Below, one piece after another: positions 45,513 to 57,845 of a DNA stretch of 64,000 nucleotides. Under the pieces are notes generated by a model. That model was not told the origin of the DNA. It saw only the letters and a program-made list of their open reading frames with translations, and did no database searches. Position 1 is the first letter of the stretch. Every line of letters begins with the position of its first letter. Source of the DNA: Metallyticus violacea (lineage: Eukaryota; Arthropoda; Insecta; Mantodea; Metallyticidae); NCBI GenBank assembly GCA_030762175.1, contig CM060831.1:82863501-82927500 (forward strand), given 5' to 3'. The translations under genes and the position numbers were made by a program.

Positions 45513-46286
45513 CTTTATGTAATCACGGTTTCAGATTATTTTAACGTTTTCTACTATAGCTACTCAGGTTTTACAACTTATCTAAGTTATAACTTATAAT
45601 TATTGTCCTCTCCTCAGTATCACAAAATTAATAAATAAAAATATTAACACACTTGTAATGGCAAAGAATGAGCGTACTTAAAGGTATATTAGGGACGAAG
45701 GCAAAGAGCCACCATAGTCTGATGCTGAAACGTTTATTAACCCTTAAAATTAATTAATGAAATCAGCTAAGGTAATATCCATTAACTTTAACTTCAATTT
45801 TTTCACTTACTGAATAGCAGTCAAACAAAGAATTTTGTGTATAATTAGGTAGTACTAATGTAACCTGACAGCAACCAAATAACCGAACATAATACAATCA
45901 CTAACTGGTTTCGGGCGAGCTGCAGTGGTGCCAACTCTATAAAAAGGGATCCCTCTGGTAATACCTGATTGAAACTACACCTCTCACTTTTTGTACGTAT
46001 AATTTATTTATATTATATATTATAAAATAAAGTTATGCATATATAAAACAAAGATAAATTTTTTGCCTTAATGTAGCGGTCTGAGTCATCTGGATCAGAA
46101 TTCATATGTTATGTCAACTATACATGGAGAAATGTATCTTTACTGATTCTGCTTTATCAGGAAATGTTAGTGAAATTGATAAACATTTGTATGTTGAAAA
46201 ACATATTGAATTAGTAGGGATTAATATACATCCAAATAAAAAATATGAAGTAGCTATAGGTATATATAGGTCTCCAAAATGTAATT

Positions 46287-46291
<5 letters not shown>

Positions 46292-46355
<64 letters not shown>
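46292..46355. repeat. (AAC)n(AAT)n microsatellite
   Basis: Trinucleotide array inside the endonuclease-like frame. It produces the long Asn run on the plus strand. Confidence 0.95.
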
Positions 46356-46462
46356 TTGTTCTTATGGGGGACAAAAATCTTACATAATTCAATAAATAAA
46401 TCTAAGCTTACATATCTTTTAAATGGATATAATTTTAAATGTACCATTAATATAGTAACAAG

Positions 46463-46468
<6 letters not shown>

Positions 46469-46539
<71 letters not shown>
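46469..46539. repeat. (AT)n microsatellite
   Basis: About 35 AT units. Confidence 0.95.
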
Positions 46540-46544
<5 letters not shown>

Positions 46545-46997
46545 ACATAATATAATATAAAAGAATAACAAAAATAAAGTATCACTATTAACAATGTAAC
46601 AGATTAACAGTAATTATAATATATATTATTATTAATTAAATACATAAATATCAACAATCGATATACCATTACCAACAATGACAATATACTGTATTCAGTT
46701 AATGTAATTCAATCAAATCTATTTGACAATGTAGCTCAAATACTGTAGTACATAAATGAAAACTGACGCAAGAACCCAGTTTCAAGAACAGTAATGTCAA
46801 ACCTTTACATATTCGATACAACAGCCCTAAACAAAATAAAATTTTCGTATCCAATAAAACCTGGGAAAAAGTTTACATTGAACAGGATCACTGGATTAAT
46901 CCCAAAATAATAAAGTCTGTTACGCCGGAGCGAATTCCTCACCGGTAGAATAACTTAAAATAAAAATGAATAATCCAAATTACTCCGTGTTAATTAA

Positions 46998-47246
46998 CGC
47001 GGGTTCGAACCCGGCCAGGACCGATGGATTTTTTCGGGCGTAAAAATCCTAAGTATGGCTTCCTTCGGAAGGGAAGTAAAGCCGTGGGTCCCGTGTCGTA
47101 CATTTGCGGCACGAAAAAGAACCTCAAGCCTGAAAGAGAGGCCTCTGAGCAAAATTTGTCGGCCGTTTCACGCCCTGAGTTGAATGGGACGCTGATGACC
47201 TGAGCTGTTAAAGAGCGTCCTTAAATAAAAATCAATCAATCAAAAA
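46998..47246 (+). mobile_element. SINE family 1, 5'-truncated copy
   Basis: It starts at the B box (cgcgggttcgaaccc). Flanked by the perfect 13-base duplication CCGTGTTAATTAA (46985 and 47247). Copy B of the host duplication lacks a SINE at this site. Confidence 0.92.
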
Positions 47247-47984
47247 CCGTGTTAATTAATAAAATGAAATAAGTTATAGCATTACGGTATTGTATTGGGG
47301 GAAAAAATTAGAATTCTTAAAATCTATAAGTATTACAAAAGAGAGAAAAAAATCAGAGTTATTATTATAATTTAGATTAAATAACAAAAATGAATGGTGT
47401 ACTATTAATTGAATAAAATGTATGACCACTGACAGACAAAGCTATAAAGTGTGGATATTTTTAAATACTTTTAAAAGTAACTATGGTTATGAACTTACTC
47501 GTTTTTATCTTCACATTCACTTAAATAGAAAAAAATATCGGAAAGTTTCGAGCTACATTCTGTATTTTAGAAGACGTTTTTCATGTGTTTCAATAAAACG
47601 AAAACATGTTACTATTTAAAAACAATTTCAATGTACGAAGCAAATATACAGAATCAGTAAAGAACAATCGAAAGTTTCATTGATTTTCATTGGTTTTCAA
47701 ATGTAATTGAAATATTATGACATTTGAAACATATAAAGTAAATGTTTTCTGAAGGTAATTACAGAGCGCTCAACCATTCAAATATAATTCTTAAACACAT
47801 ATTAGGTTAATATTTCACGTTTTCTACCTTCACGACAGAGCTTTTGTTAAATAGAAAGTATATTCATCGTTATAAATACAGTTAATATGCTGAATATAAT
47901 AGAGTACATAGAGACATACTCTATTACGTATTTTATGTTGTTGAGTTGATTCGAACGGGTGTTACTTGTTTGTCATGATCCATA

Positions 47985-48832
47985 TTCATAGATAAACCGG
48001 CAGTTTTACTTCACTTGAGACGATTTGTAGCATTCTTTGAAAGCTATCTGCTAATCCGGCAAATAGGACTATGTCGTCTGTAAATCTTAGATTCGTGAGT
48101 TTGTATCCATTCATGTTAATTCCAAATCTGTTTCCCCATTTTATTTTGCGGAATATTTCCTCTAGTATGTTTGTGAACAGTTTCGGGGTAATTGGGTCTC
48201 CTTGCCTTACTCCTCAGCCTAGTTTGAAGGTTTGCCCTTTCTTATCTGTTGCTACAATCGCATATGATTCGCTGCACAGTTTGACCAGTAGTCTTATGTA
48301 TTTTTGTTCAACTCTTTGTCTTGATAGTGCCTGGATCATACTTTGATATTCTATGGAGTCAAAGACTTTGGTATAGTCAACAAATGCGATATACAATGGT
48401 AGATTAAATTCCTCCATCTTCTCCATGACCTGTTTAATCGTTTGCAGGTGATCCACCGTGCTGTAGCCCGATCGGAAGTCTGCTTGCTCTTTTGGTTTGT
48501 TTTCATCCAGTGTCCCGCTAATTCGTCTTGTTATTAATTTGGAGAATTTATATAAGCTGGACGTCAGACTGATTGGCCCATAGTTGGTGATTTGATTCTT
48601 AGCCCCCTTTTTGTGTAAAAGAATTATAGTACTTTTCCTCCATTGTGATGGTAGGCTTTCCGTTTTTGAGTATTATTTTGAAGATTTTCGTGATTGATTC
48701 TAGTATGTTGTATAGATCTATCGACAATAGTTTGTTGTGGAAGCCATCTTCACCTGGAGTTTTACTATTTTTGAAATCCTCTATGACTGATCTCACTTCA
48801 CTCTGTATAAATATTGACACTTTCTCGTTGTC
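47985..48832 (-). mobile_element. RTE-type non-LTR retrotransposon, reverse-transcriptase fragment
   Basis: The minus strand reads SEVRSVIEDFKNSKTPGEDG (48790) and a KKG stretch (48600). DHLQTIKQVMEKM and LYIAFVDYTKVFDSIEYQSM (48450-48360, palm Asp retained as FVDY) follow, then GVRQGDPITPKLFTN (48200). LRFTDDIVLFAG (48080) has Tyr-Ala-Asp-Asp changed to Phe-Thr-Asp-Asp. This is RTE clade order. Stops and the damaged catalytic box show it is dead. Confidence 0.85.
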
Positions 48833-49936
48833 TGAGATTGGCAGGGATTATTTAAGGAAAATGTATGCATACAGGAAGCAACGGCGTCGTGGACAAATAA
48901 TCTCCAAAGTGCGAGTGGATTGCACAAAAAAAATCCTTTCAGGACTAAGCACAGTGCTTGAAAACCCGAAAGGAAAATAAAGTCGCCTTTTGGGGTGTTT
49001 AGAGGGTCGGGACCTACTGATGGTATCACGGAAATATGACCGGTGATGCTTTAAACAGTTGGTTCAAGAATATCTTGCCTTCGCTTGCGTCGAGTCGTGT
49101 CATTGTTACAGTTACTATGTACTTCGTATCACGCTGTGAAATTAGAGAGTGTATCCAGCAAGTAGTTGCTTAAGAAAGATATAACCCAGTAAATGGAGCA
49201 AAAGGGCCTTGTATTTGAAAAGGACACAGTGAAAGATGAACTGATTTGCTCAATCAGAAATGCCAACCTGCATAAAAGATATGATAAACTTATTGTTGAT
49301 ACCCGAGCGGAAAAGCCGAACCACATAGTGCTTTAGTTTCCATCTTATCGCTATGTTCTAAACCCTATCAGGTGTTTTTTTTTTTTATTATTTTATTTAT
49401 GGACGCTCTTCAACATTTCAGGCCGTCAGTGTCCCATTCAAATCAGGGCGTTAAACAGCCGAACAACTTTTGCTCAGAGGCCTCTTCTTTCAGGCTTGAG
49501 GTCTTTATCGTGCCGTAAATTTACGTCACGGGACCCACGGCTTTACTTCCCTTCCGAAGGAAGCCATACTAAGGATCCGAAAAAATCCATCAATCCTGGC
49601 CGGGATTGAACGCGTAATCTTGGGTTTAGGAGGCAAGTATGATTACCACTACACAATCAGGACCACCCTGAGTGTGGAGCCATGTTGATAGAAATTACAA
49701 AACTTTAAACTTCCCGCAATACGAAGGTTCGTAAGTGAAGGAATAAGGTTGATTACGCCAGAAATGTGGCGGTCATTCGTTCGCTGTGTGGAGGGAGAGA
49801 AGTGGATAGGCTCTGTGACTGCATTATTAGTAGCCTAGTGATAAATACCTGCAGTAATGGCGTGGAGGAGGAGGAGGAGGAGGAGGAGGAAGAAGATTCT
49901 GATCTAGAAGAAAATTGGCCCATCTCATCTGATTAG
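48833..49936 (+). pseudogene. IS630-like DDE endonuclease gene, split by a SINE
   Basis: The plus strand opens with IGRDYLRKMYAYRKQRRRGQ (48836). After a deletion it continues with the catalytic domain in mixed frames: NSWFKNILPSLASSRVIVTV (about 49050), then VKDELICSIRNANLHKRYD (49227). The VLxFPSYRYVLNPI motif (about 49328) is the conserved LPPYHxxLNPIE region. A SINE (49375-49666) cuts it just after LNPI. Beyond the SINE come SEGIRLITPEMWRSFVRCVE (about 49735-49800) and an intact acidic tail ending at a TAG (49934). Such genes are numerous in insects as transposons and occasionally as co-opted genes; this one is dead. Confidence 0.75.
49375..49666 (-). mobile_element. SINE family 1, full-length copy in the DDE gene
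   Basis: It has complete head, body and tail, with a few changes in the B box (gggattgaac). No convincing target duplication. Confidence 0.88.
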
Positions 49937-49949
49937 GCATGTTATCTAA

Positions 49950-51085
49950 TAACATGAAACGAAAAATACTGTAATTACATTGTTATAATAACGAAGCAAA
50001 GGTTATGTCGTTTTCTTATTACTTTGACGTTTTGGTTCCAATTCATGAGTGGTTTATCTGTAGTTATTGCTGCTATATAGTGTCATCATTTAATCGCGTA
50101 CATCATTTAAATTGATCTCTTATGTAACGAGATATATTTCCTGGATAATGCGCATATTTTCACATTAACGGTTACATCAATTGTCAGAAGATATTGGTCA
50201 ACACACACAATTCACATATCTTACATGAGTCTCCTATGCACTACCAGAAGATAGGAGGTTGGTGTACGAATTCTCGACGGCGAATAATTGGCCAGATTTT
50301 AAATTTTTTACGAAACTTTTGACGGTCGGGCATGAATATCTCTGTATTATTATTGTCTACAGTGGAATTATAGTGTATAGTACCATGATGTGCGCGATAA
50401 AATGATCGCATTGTTTAAGTATTAAAATCAACGATTGTTATTACTACATTAATGATTTTATTGTTTACCGGATATTTTGCAAGTGAGGCAAACGACGATG
50501 ACAGTTCACAAATGGTCCATTAATCAGTTTTGGCATCTGCAACAGCGGTGATGCGCAGGAATACATTTTACTGAATGCTTTATTTAGGAACGATTTTTAG
50601 CGCTCGGCCAGCACAATGTAAATACCGTTTTATCTGCATTGTTTAGAAATGGAGAATGCTTATAAAGTTAGAACTTATTGACAATGAAGTTGTAAAATTT
50701 TAGCAGTTTACATAAAAATTTAATGTATGAACGCTGTAACTGAACAAAACTAAACATAGGTTGTCCTTTTCAGATTTACTTAGGGTGCAATTTTATTAAT
50801 TCGTTATATGTCAACATCTTTTTTGTATAAGTTTACCGTAATCATCCGTCTGAGAGCAGAGCCACCTTCTATTAAGGTTTTCTTTTTATAAAATTTCCAA
50901 GATATTTTCAACTGCATATTATATATCTGATATTAATATAATTACTATTACAGGCTTTTGGCACAGGCTGTACAACCTTTGAAGATCGCGCCCAACGCTT
51001 ATGTGGGTAAAGTAAGAGTATGTCATTGCGAACAGGGCGTAGGAGAGAAGTCTGTTTCCGTGTATTGTAGCGATATAGTGGGGCG
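49950..51085. other. non-coding stretch
   Basis: No gene or recognised element. Its right part may include the 5' end of the Tc1/mariner element that follows. Confidence 0.45.
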
Positions 51086-51477
51086 ATTATGAAAATCGTG
51101 TAGCAGTGATAGCCCTTCATAAGATGGGTAAATCAACTTTTGAAATTTTCACTGCTCTTAAGAAGTTGAAAATAAGCAGTATTTGTGTATCGGACCATTA
51201 ACCCATTCCTAGAGACCGGGACGATCGCCAGAGTTCAAGCCGTTCACATACCATTAGGGACAAGTAGGCGGTTAAAAAGTGGCGGCTCGTAATCGACATA
51301 TCTTGTGCTGGCTCAAGAGCTGTATATTTCAAAAATGTCAATTTCACGCCTGTTAAGTGATGACATGGGGTTGAAAGCGTACCGGTAGAGTAAAGATCAC
51401 CTTCTAACCCAGCGTCTGAAGGAGCAGAGGGTGATAAAATCTGAACGCCTTCTTCGGCGTTACGCAAACCACTGCAA

Positions 51478-51510
<33 letters not shown>

Positions 51511-52080
51511 CCCGCAGATGAAAAGATTTTCACCATTGAGGAGGCTTTCAACCGGTAAAATGATTGTATTTATGCTAAATCATCTCGAGAAGCTCGTGAG
51601 AAAGTTCCGAAGATCCAAAGAGATCATCACGCTGCCTCAGTCATGGTCTGGTGGGGAGTGGCATATGACGGCACCACCAAACTCCAATTTTGTGAAAAAG
51701 GGGTGAAGACCTCTGCCAAATTGTACCAAAACACCATGTTGGAGACTGTTTTGAAGGATTTGAGCAAAACTTTGTTTTGGCAGGATTTGTCAGCAGGATT
51801 CAGCAACCGCTCACAAGGCAAAGTCTATCGAGAAATGTTCCGAATTCATTGCTCCGGATGATTGGCCTTCCAGAAGCCCTGACCTCAACCAACTCATTAC
51901 ACTACGAGTTGTGGTTCGTGCTTGAAGGCATGGTCTGCAAGAAGAGACATCCCAGTATCGACAGCCTGAAGTGCTCCCTGGTGAAGGCAGTTGCGGATTT
52001 TCCAATGGAGACTGAGCGTCATTCAATTGATGCGTGGTCACTGAGACTTAAGGCCTGTATGAAAGAATTCAAGTTAAATA
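51085..52080 (+). mobile_element. Tc1/mariner-type transposase pseudogene with a poly-T insertion
   Basis: The plus strand begins HKMGKSTFEIFTALKKLKI (51112, DNA-binding helix). Then RLLRRYAN (51445), a run of 31 T at 51481-51511, and ADEKIFTIEEAFNR (51516, with the first catalytic Asp) follow. The frame 51643-51861 has MVWWGVAYDGTTKLQFCEKG and LYQNTMLETVLKDL. A shifted frame gives DWPSRSPDLN (third catalytic region) and AVADFPMETE. The spacing suits the DD37E-like branch, but the second-Asp region is frame-broken. Confidence 0.82.
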
Positions 52081-52812
52081 ACTTTAAATTATTATGCCCT
52101 CCTAAGCACCACAAAATTAGCAACAACAACAAAAAAGTTAATACCCTTGTAATGGCAAAGAATGCGAGTACTTAACAGGTGAATTAGTATTAGGACGATG
52201 CCAGTCACCATACATTTTCCAGTGGGATCCTGAAACATTATTAAACCTTAGAATCCCATTTTAATAATATCAGCTAAGGTAATGTCCATTAACTTTACTT
52301 TTCTGACTTACTGAATAGTAACCAAACTAAGAATTTCCAGTATAATAGATAATATGAATGGACACTAACAATTAACTTCAAGTGACTAACGTGGCACAAT
52401 CACCAAAAGGTTCCTACGAGCTGCAAGTGTTGCAACTCTATAATAAGGAATCCCTGTGGTAACATCTGATTGTACACTACACCCCCGACTTTTGTATGAT
52501 TGATTGATTTATATTATATTTTATAAAATAAAGTTATGCATATATAACACAACGATAAATTTCTTACCTAAATGTAGTGGTGTTGGTAATCTGGTTCATA
52601 TGTTACTTCAGCTGTACATGGTTGAGGGGCGGGGTTGGTGGTGTAGGTATCTACTATTTCTGCTTTTATCGGGAAATATGAGTAAAATTAATAAAAAACT
52701 TTTGTGAGTTGAAAACCATATTGAATTAGCAGGGATTAATTTACATGTAAATAGTATGGTTTAATTTAGTTCTTGGAACATTCAGTGAGTTCGCGAAGCA
52801 GTCACACAGACC

Positions 52813-53780
52813 TTTTTTTTTTTTTTTTTAACGCCTGTTTTTACTACTGAGGCACCACAGGCGGTTACGCAGACCTACGAACACAGAACTTGCCATATAC
52901 GATTACCACATTAGCAAACAATCAACATTTACAAAAAGTATTTTGTGCATCTACATAACAGCTACAATAATAATGAAAAAGAACAGCTAGAACTCAACCA
53001 AGCAACAAAAACAGAGAATCACAAACAGATAAGTTACTTAACCATGCAAATTTTACTACATACATGTTTACTAATGTCTTGATATAACATTTTTGCAGTG
53101 TTTTTAACTCGGTATAACATATTGTAACTCATATATTCCTATACAGAATAATAGGCCTCCTTACATAGGTATTTTCTAAGAGCAGCTTTAAAGGAATTGT
53201 CATTGATTATTAAGGCTTTTAGGCTAAAGGGAACTGCATTGTGTACGGAAATGCATTCATAAAAAGCTGCTTTTTTATGGCAGGAAAGTGTTGAAACCGG
53301 TGTATGCAGATTTGCTTTTTGTCTAATATATTTTGTCATCTATATATTGATTTACAAGTTTCTATATTTCTTAAATAACAGCTCATGAAGGTTAATTCAC
53401 AAGGAAAGGTTAAATTTTAGAATTGCCTTAAGAAATTTCTGCATGAATGTCTACTTTGTGTACTAGCGATTATTCGTGTGGCTTTTTTCATTAATAGGAA
53501 GATCGTACACTTTAACTGCGTTTTCCCAAAATATTAGATCGTATTTCATTGAGTTGAAAGAAGCATAATAAACTAGTTTTAAAGTATTGACTCCAACATT
53601 GCTAATGCATGTATTGCATAGCACGCACTATCTAAGATCGATGTGTTCTTTCCAATTTAGGCGGTTATCAATTATTAAACCAAAGAATTTAAAATATTTG
53701 GATTGTAGAAATACACTTAAAACATCCTGTCTGTAATTGTTTAATTTGTAATAAAAAGGATGAAGTAGTTAAATATATAT
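52813..53780 (-). mobile_element. non-LTR retrotransposon, 3' end with poly-A tail
   Basis: The poly-T run at 52813-52830 is the tail. Reading leftward, YIRQKANLHTPVSTLSCHKK (53330) and FYECISVHNAVPFSLKAL...FKAALRKYL (53260-53160) match the common C-terminal motif of jockey/CR1-like reverse transcriptases. It includes the sequence TGGTGCCTCAGTAGTAAAAA just before the tail (52836-52858), which SINE family 2 shares. 5'-truncated near 53780. Confidence 0.75.
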
Positions 53781-53881
53781 GCAAATTAAAAATAAAATAA
53801 CACCATTAACAATGTACCAAATTAACAGTAATAATAAAAGTAGATAAGGATAAAACGCTTAGTTAAAGTCACACTTGAAAT

Positions 53882-53885
<4 letters not shown>

Positions 53886-53916
<31 letters not shown>

Positions 53917-53929
53917 AAAATGAGTTTTA

Positions 53930-53978
<49 letters not shown>

Positions 53979-53999
53979 CCAAAATGAGTTTAAACATAT

Positions 54000-54073
<74 letters not shown>
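53886..54073. repeat. microsatellite cluster (AT)n, (CA)n, (AT)n, (AAT)n
   Basis: A compound array. The short unit tccaaaatgagttt occurs twice between the arrays (53915 and 53978), indicating slippage duplication. Confidence 0.95.
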
Positions 54074-54253
54074 CTTATCCTCATCGGAAACAAACAACTT
54101 AAATAATTCAATAAATAAATATAAGTTTACACATCTTCTAAATGAATATAATTTTAAATGTACCATTAATATAGCAACACAAACTACTAATACATAATAG
54201 CTTTTCAACAATATCATTACCAACACATGACAATATACTGTACTCAGTTAATG

Positions 54254-54521
54254 TGTCGGTCCTGGTGGTGTAGTGGTAACCATACATAAATCCAAGATCG
54301 CGGGTTCGAACCCGGCCAGGACCGATAAAAATCCTAAGTATGGCTTTCTTCGGAAGGGAAGTAAAGCCGTGGGTCCCATGTCGTACATTTACGGCACGAA
54401 AAAGAACCTCAAGCCTGAAAAAAGAGGCCCTTGAGCAAAATTTGTCGGCCGTTTCACACCCTGAATTGAATGGGACGCTGATGACCTGAGATGTTAAAGA
54501 GCGTCCATAAATAAATCAATC
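54254..54521 (+). mobile_element. SINE family 1, full-length copy
   Basis: Head, body and tail are all present, with a short deletion after the head. Flanked by cagttaatg/cagtaat. The empty site is seen at 46692 in copy A. Confidence 0.9.
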
Positions 54522-55439
54522 AGTAATATAATTGAATCCAGTCTATCTGACCATGCAGCTCAATTACTGTCCTATATAATTTAAAACTGACACAAGAACC
54601 CAGTTTCAAGGAAAGTAATGAGACTCTACACATTCGATACAACAGCCCTAAACAACAAAATTTGCGTGTTCCAATAAAACTGGGGAAAAGTTTACATTGA
54701 ACGACATCCAAATGAAAAACAGGACTATATTTTATGACTTATTATATTACTACATTAATTTATATTGTCCTCTCATACTTGAACTGAAATAAAATGCTTG
54801 AAATAAAAAAAAAAATAATCACTTGATTAACCCCAAAATAAAAATGTCCGTCAAGCAGGAACTGCATAAACTAAGCGAATTCCTCACCGGATGAATAACT
54901 TTTAATAAAAATGAATATAAAGTCCAAATTAGACCTTGTTAATAAATGAAATGGAATAAGTTATTGCATTACTTATATGGTATTAGAGGAACAAAATTAG
55001 AATTCTTAAAATGTATAAGCATTACAAAAGAGAAATCTTTGTTTTAAATTATCATTATAATTGAGATTAAACCAAAAATACTAATGTTATACTATTAATT
55101 GGATGAAATAAATGACCACTGATAGACAAATCTATACAGTGCGGCTATTTTAAATATTTTTGAATGTAACTATGATTATGGACTTACCCATTAATATCTT
55201 CACATTCACTTAAATAGAGGAAAATATCGGAAAGGTTCGAGTTACATTGAGTATTTAAGAAGTTGGTGTTCATATGTTTCAATAAAACAAAAGCATATTA
55301 TTTAAAAACAATTTCGATGTACGAAGGAAATACACAGAATCAGCAAATAACAATCGAAAGTTTTATTGATTTTCATTGGCTTTCAAGTTTAATTTAAATA
55401 TTATGGCATTAAAAACATAACGCAAACGTTTTCAGAATG

Positions 55440-55865
55440 AGTGGATTCTTATGTTAATTAATACTTTTTCTGCAAACATATAAATGCCTACAAAGGGGAG
55501 GGGGGGTCTGAAAAAAGGGTCATGAGCATAAATATGAAATCTTATTTTACATTAAAATACAAATTTTCACATAAGCTTTCATAAATACCTAAAACTGAAC
55601 TAATCTTGGATTTTCGCTATTATTTATCCTACATTTTAATATATTCTATTACAAATATATACGGTATATTTACCACAATTCTCACCATATCATGGTGCCT
55701 AAGGTAAATAGATTGGATTAGGCGGTTATACTTGCTGACATCCTGGTTACTCCCCAATTGCTATCTGTATATATATCATAATATGTTTATACTGCTAGAC
55801 TGCAATGAATTGTGTGAATGATGCATACAGACCGCATTCATTCTTTCAGTTCTTATGAACAAGTG
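55440..55865. other. non-coding stretch
   Basis: AT-rich; no gene seen. A short G-run lies at 55496-55507. Confidence 0.5.
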
Positions 55866-55892
55866 TTTTGTGTAACGCGAGTCTTGAAAGCA

Positions 55893-56420
55893 TGCCGAAA
55901 GTTAAATTAAGCGTTAAATGGCGCTTCAGCAATATGAATTTGAATTTAAAAACATATTTACCACGGACACTAAAGTTTTGTTTTGCCAACCATGTGGTAA
56001 AACAGGAAGTGCAAATCAAGGTTCACAAGTCACTCAACATTTATCTGGAAATAAACATATTGTTGCTGCGACTAATGTGAATTCACGACAAATATTGATA
56101 TGTGAACCGGGTTATTCCAGTGTAGGACAATCAAGGTGTTCCCAGTATTACTTAGATTTAAGCCGAGCATTAGTAGCAGCCGATATCCCACTCAAAAAGC
56201 CAATAATGTTAAACTTAGGAAGTTTTTGACTAAAAATGTTCACATTGAGGCTATTGAACAATCAACATTAAGAAAGAACTACCTTCCTACGTGCTATGAT
56301 TAAACTTTGCAAAACAATTATGGCAGCATGTAAAAATAAAAAACTTTGGGTAAGCATTGATAAAACACAAGATTCAAGTTTCAGGAAAATATGAAATATT
56401 GTCGGTGTATTAGAAAATTA
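55893..56420 (+). pseudogene. CGGBP1-like / hAT-derived BED-type gene fragment
   Basis: The frame starting MPKVKLSVK (55893) shifts once and continues (55918-56229) with KVLFCQPCGK and QVTQHLSGNKHIV, a C-x2-C...H-x4/5-H zinc-finger of the BED/CGGBP1 kind. YLDLSRALVAADIPLKK is the strongly conserved linker of this insect family. Further along, out of frame, are STLRKNYLPTCYD (56260-56305) and a KTLGKH stretch. The rest of the DDE/hAT body is not recognisable. Role in the family: DNA binding; here a pseudogene. Confidence 0.7.
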
Positions 56421-57660
56421 GGAAATAATGAGCAGTAATATTCAGTGACGTGTAAATACTATCCGCATCAAATAATATAATGATCGCAATACACAAAGTA
56501 CATCTTGATTAAACTTGACTATAGTCATAAGACAATAGTTCATAATAAGTTACATTATCAAGCTCTTGGTAAGCTTTGGTATTGTACGAGAAATATCCTT
56601 ACCTACCGAGAATACTTTATCGGCCAATAGAATAATTAAATTAAGATTATTAGACAGCATTTTAGTACTGATTTCTCTCATGAAGTAATTTTTGGGGTGA
56701 TCTTATCTAGAAATTTATAATTTTATAATCAAACTTAAAAAGACAGTTAATAAAAAATTTAAAGAATGACTAGAAGGTAAAGAAGAAGGTTCATGTTTGG
56801 AGGGAGAGTGAAACTTGATAAGGCAGGGAATGTCATCTGACATAGGTTGTGTAGATATAATTTGCCAATAGTATAATGCAATCTTAAATTGCAGCAATAT
56901 TTTATGGCATCGGGAACTAATTTAAGACAAGTCCTTCGAGCCCACAAGGAACAAAGGTTTCGTGGTTCTACATGTTATAATCAAGTGGAGCAAGTGTGTA
57001 GTTCGACTAAGTCATGCAATGATTTCAATTATATGATTAGTTTCATTGCACAAATTCCATTTAACATTTCTAGTTAAAAGAAAATTTCAGGAACATAAAA
57101 TACAAGTGCAGAAGTCAGCAGTAGTATCTCGTTTTTGAACAGAAAACCACGACATACTGATTAAAGCAAAATTATTAAAATCAGTACAAGGACCTACATA
57201 ATTAGCAACATGGGAGAAAATCCACATTTACAAATACAAAGGCAGTTTAATGAACTTCGACACTTCTGGGGATGAAAACAAACTTTTAAGTTCGTCACAA
57301 ATCCACCAGAGCAGAGTATACATTCCCAAAGCATGACGAATTACCCAGCAGTCAATGTTTAGCTGATGATGTGGACAAAGGATTCGTGAAACCGGTTGTA
57401 CATATAAACAAGCAGAGCAATAGGATTGAGTAGTTCGACTCAATCAATAATGATCTCAAGTATATAATTTAAGACCACCGTTAAATTTAGGAATTGGAGA
57501 AAATGATCATCCTTTTTGGAAAATTAATTTATAGACATCAAAAAAAGGAACAGAAGTTAAATTAACAGTCACAATTTTACTGGTAGAAGTACAAGGGGTA
57601 TATTTGCTATTGGGTTGCTAGATGCAGTAAAGGAGTAGAATTTAGGTTCAAGATTCCATA
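56420..57660. other. decayed sequence, probably more transposon
   Basis: Scattered open stretches (for example 56889-57077) have protein-like composition but no domain I can name. It may be the degraded remainder of the hAT-type gene on its left. Confidence 0.35.
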
Positions 57661-57673
57661 TTTATTTTTACCA

Positions 57674-57845
57674 CTTGTTTTCTGCCTTTGAAGAAGGTTT
57701 GAAATATAGAACAAGTTTTGTGACTATTTAATTTTCTATCTATTTCTGCTTCTTTATCACTTGTTTTCTGCCTTTGAAGGAGGTTTGAAATACAGAAAAA
57801 GTTTTGTGACTATTTAATTTTCTATCTATTTCTGCTTCTTTAGTT
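57674..57845 (+). repeat. 84-bp tandem duplication, two units
   Basis: Units starting cacttgttttctgcc at 57674 and 57758 differ at only a few positions, so the duplication is recent. Confidence 0.9.

Larger units (their letters stand above)
45600..47750 (+). repeat. 2-kb direct duplication, copy A, containing a LINE endonuclease fragment
   Basis: It matches 52130-55440 in order: cttgtaatggcaaagaatg, ataaagttatgcatatata, a coding stretch, gaacccagtttcaag, ttcgatacaacagcccta and ggtaattacagagcg-side end. The coding stretch 46106-46450 reads as an apurinic endonuclease domain of a non-LTR element (VAIGIYRSPK, then NIVLMGD, then a NGYNFKCTIN-like strand). It is interrupted by an (AAC)n(AAT)n array. 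No gene survives. Confidence 0.75.
52130..55440 (+). repeat. 2-kb direct duplication, copy B, expanded by a LINE and a SINE
   Basis: Counterpart of 45600-47750. Sequence common to both includes cttgtaatggcaaagaatg, ctataataaggaatccctgtgg, the VExHIELxGIN coding remnant (about 52710) and ttcgatacaacagccctaaa. The last shared part is an about 450-base end block with acatagagaatcagcaaa-type wording. Copy B additionally contains the LINE at 52813-53780, an expanded microsatellite cluster and a SINE at 54254. The two copies have no SINE site in common, so the SINEs came after the duplication. Confidence 0.75.

Noticed and set aside
46114..46594. Poly-Leu and poly-Ile open frames (also 53869-54226)
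   Set aside because: Translation of AAT and AT microsatellites.
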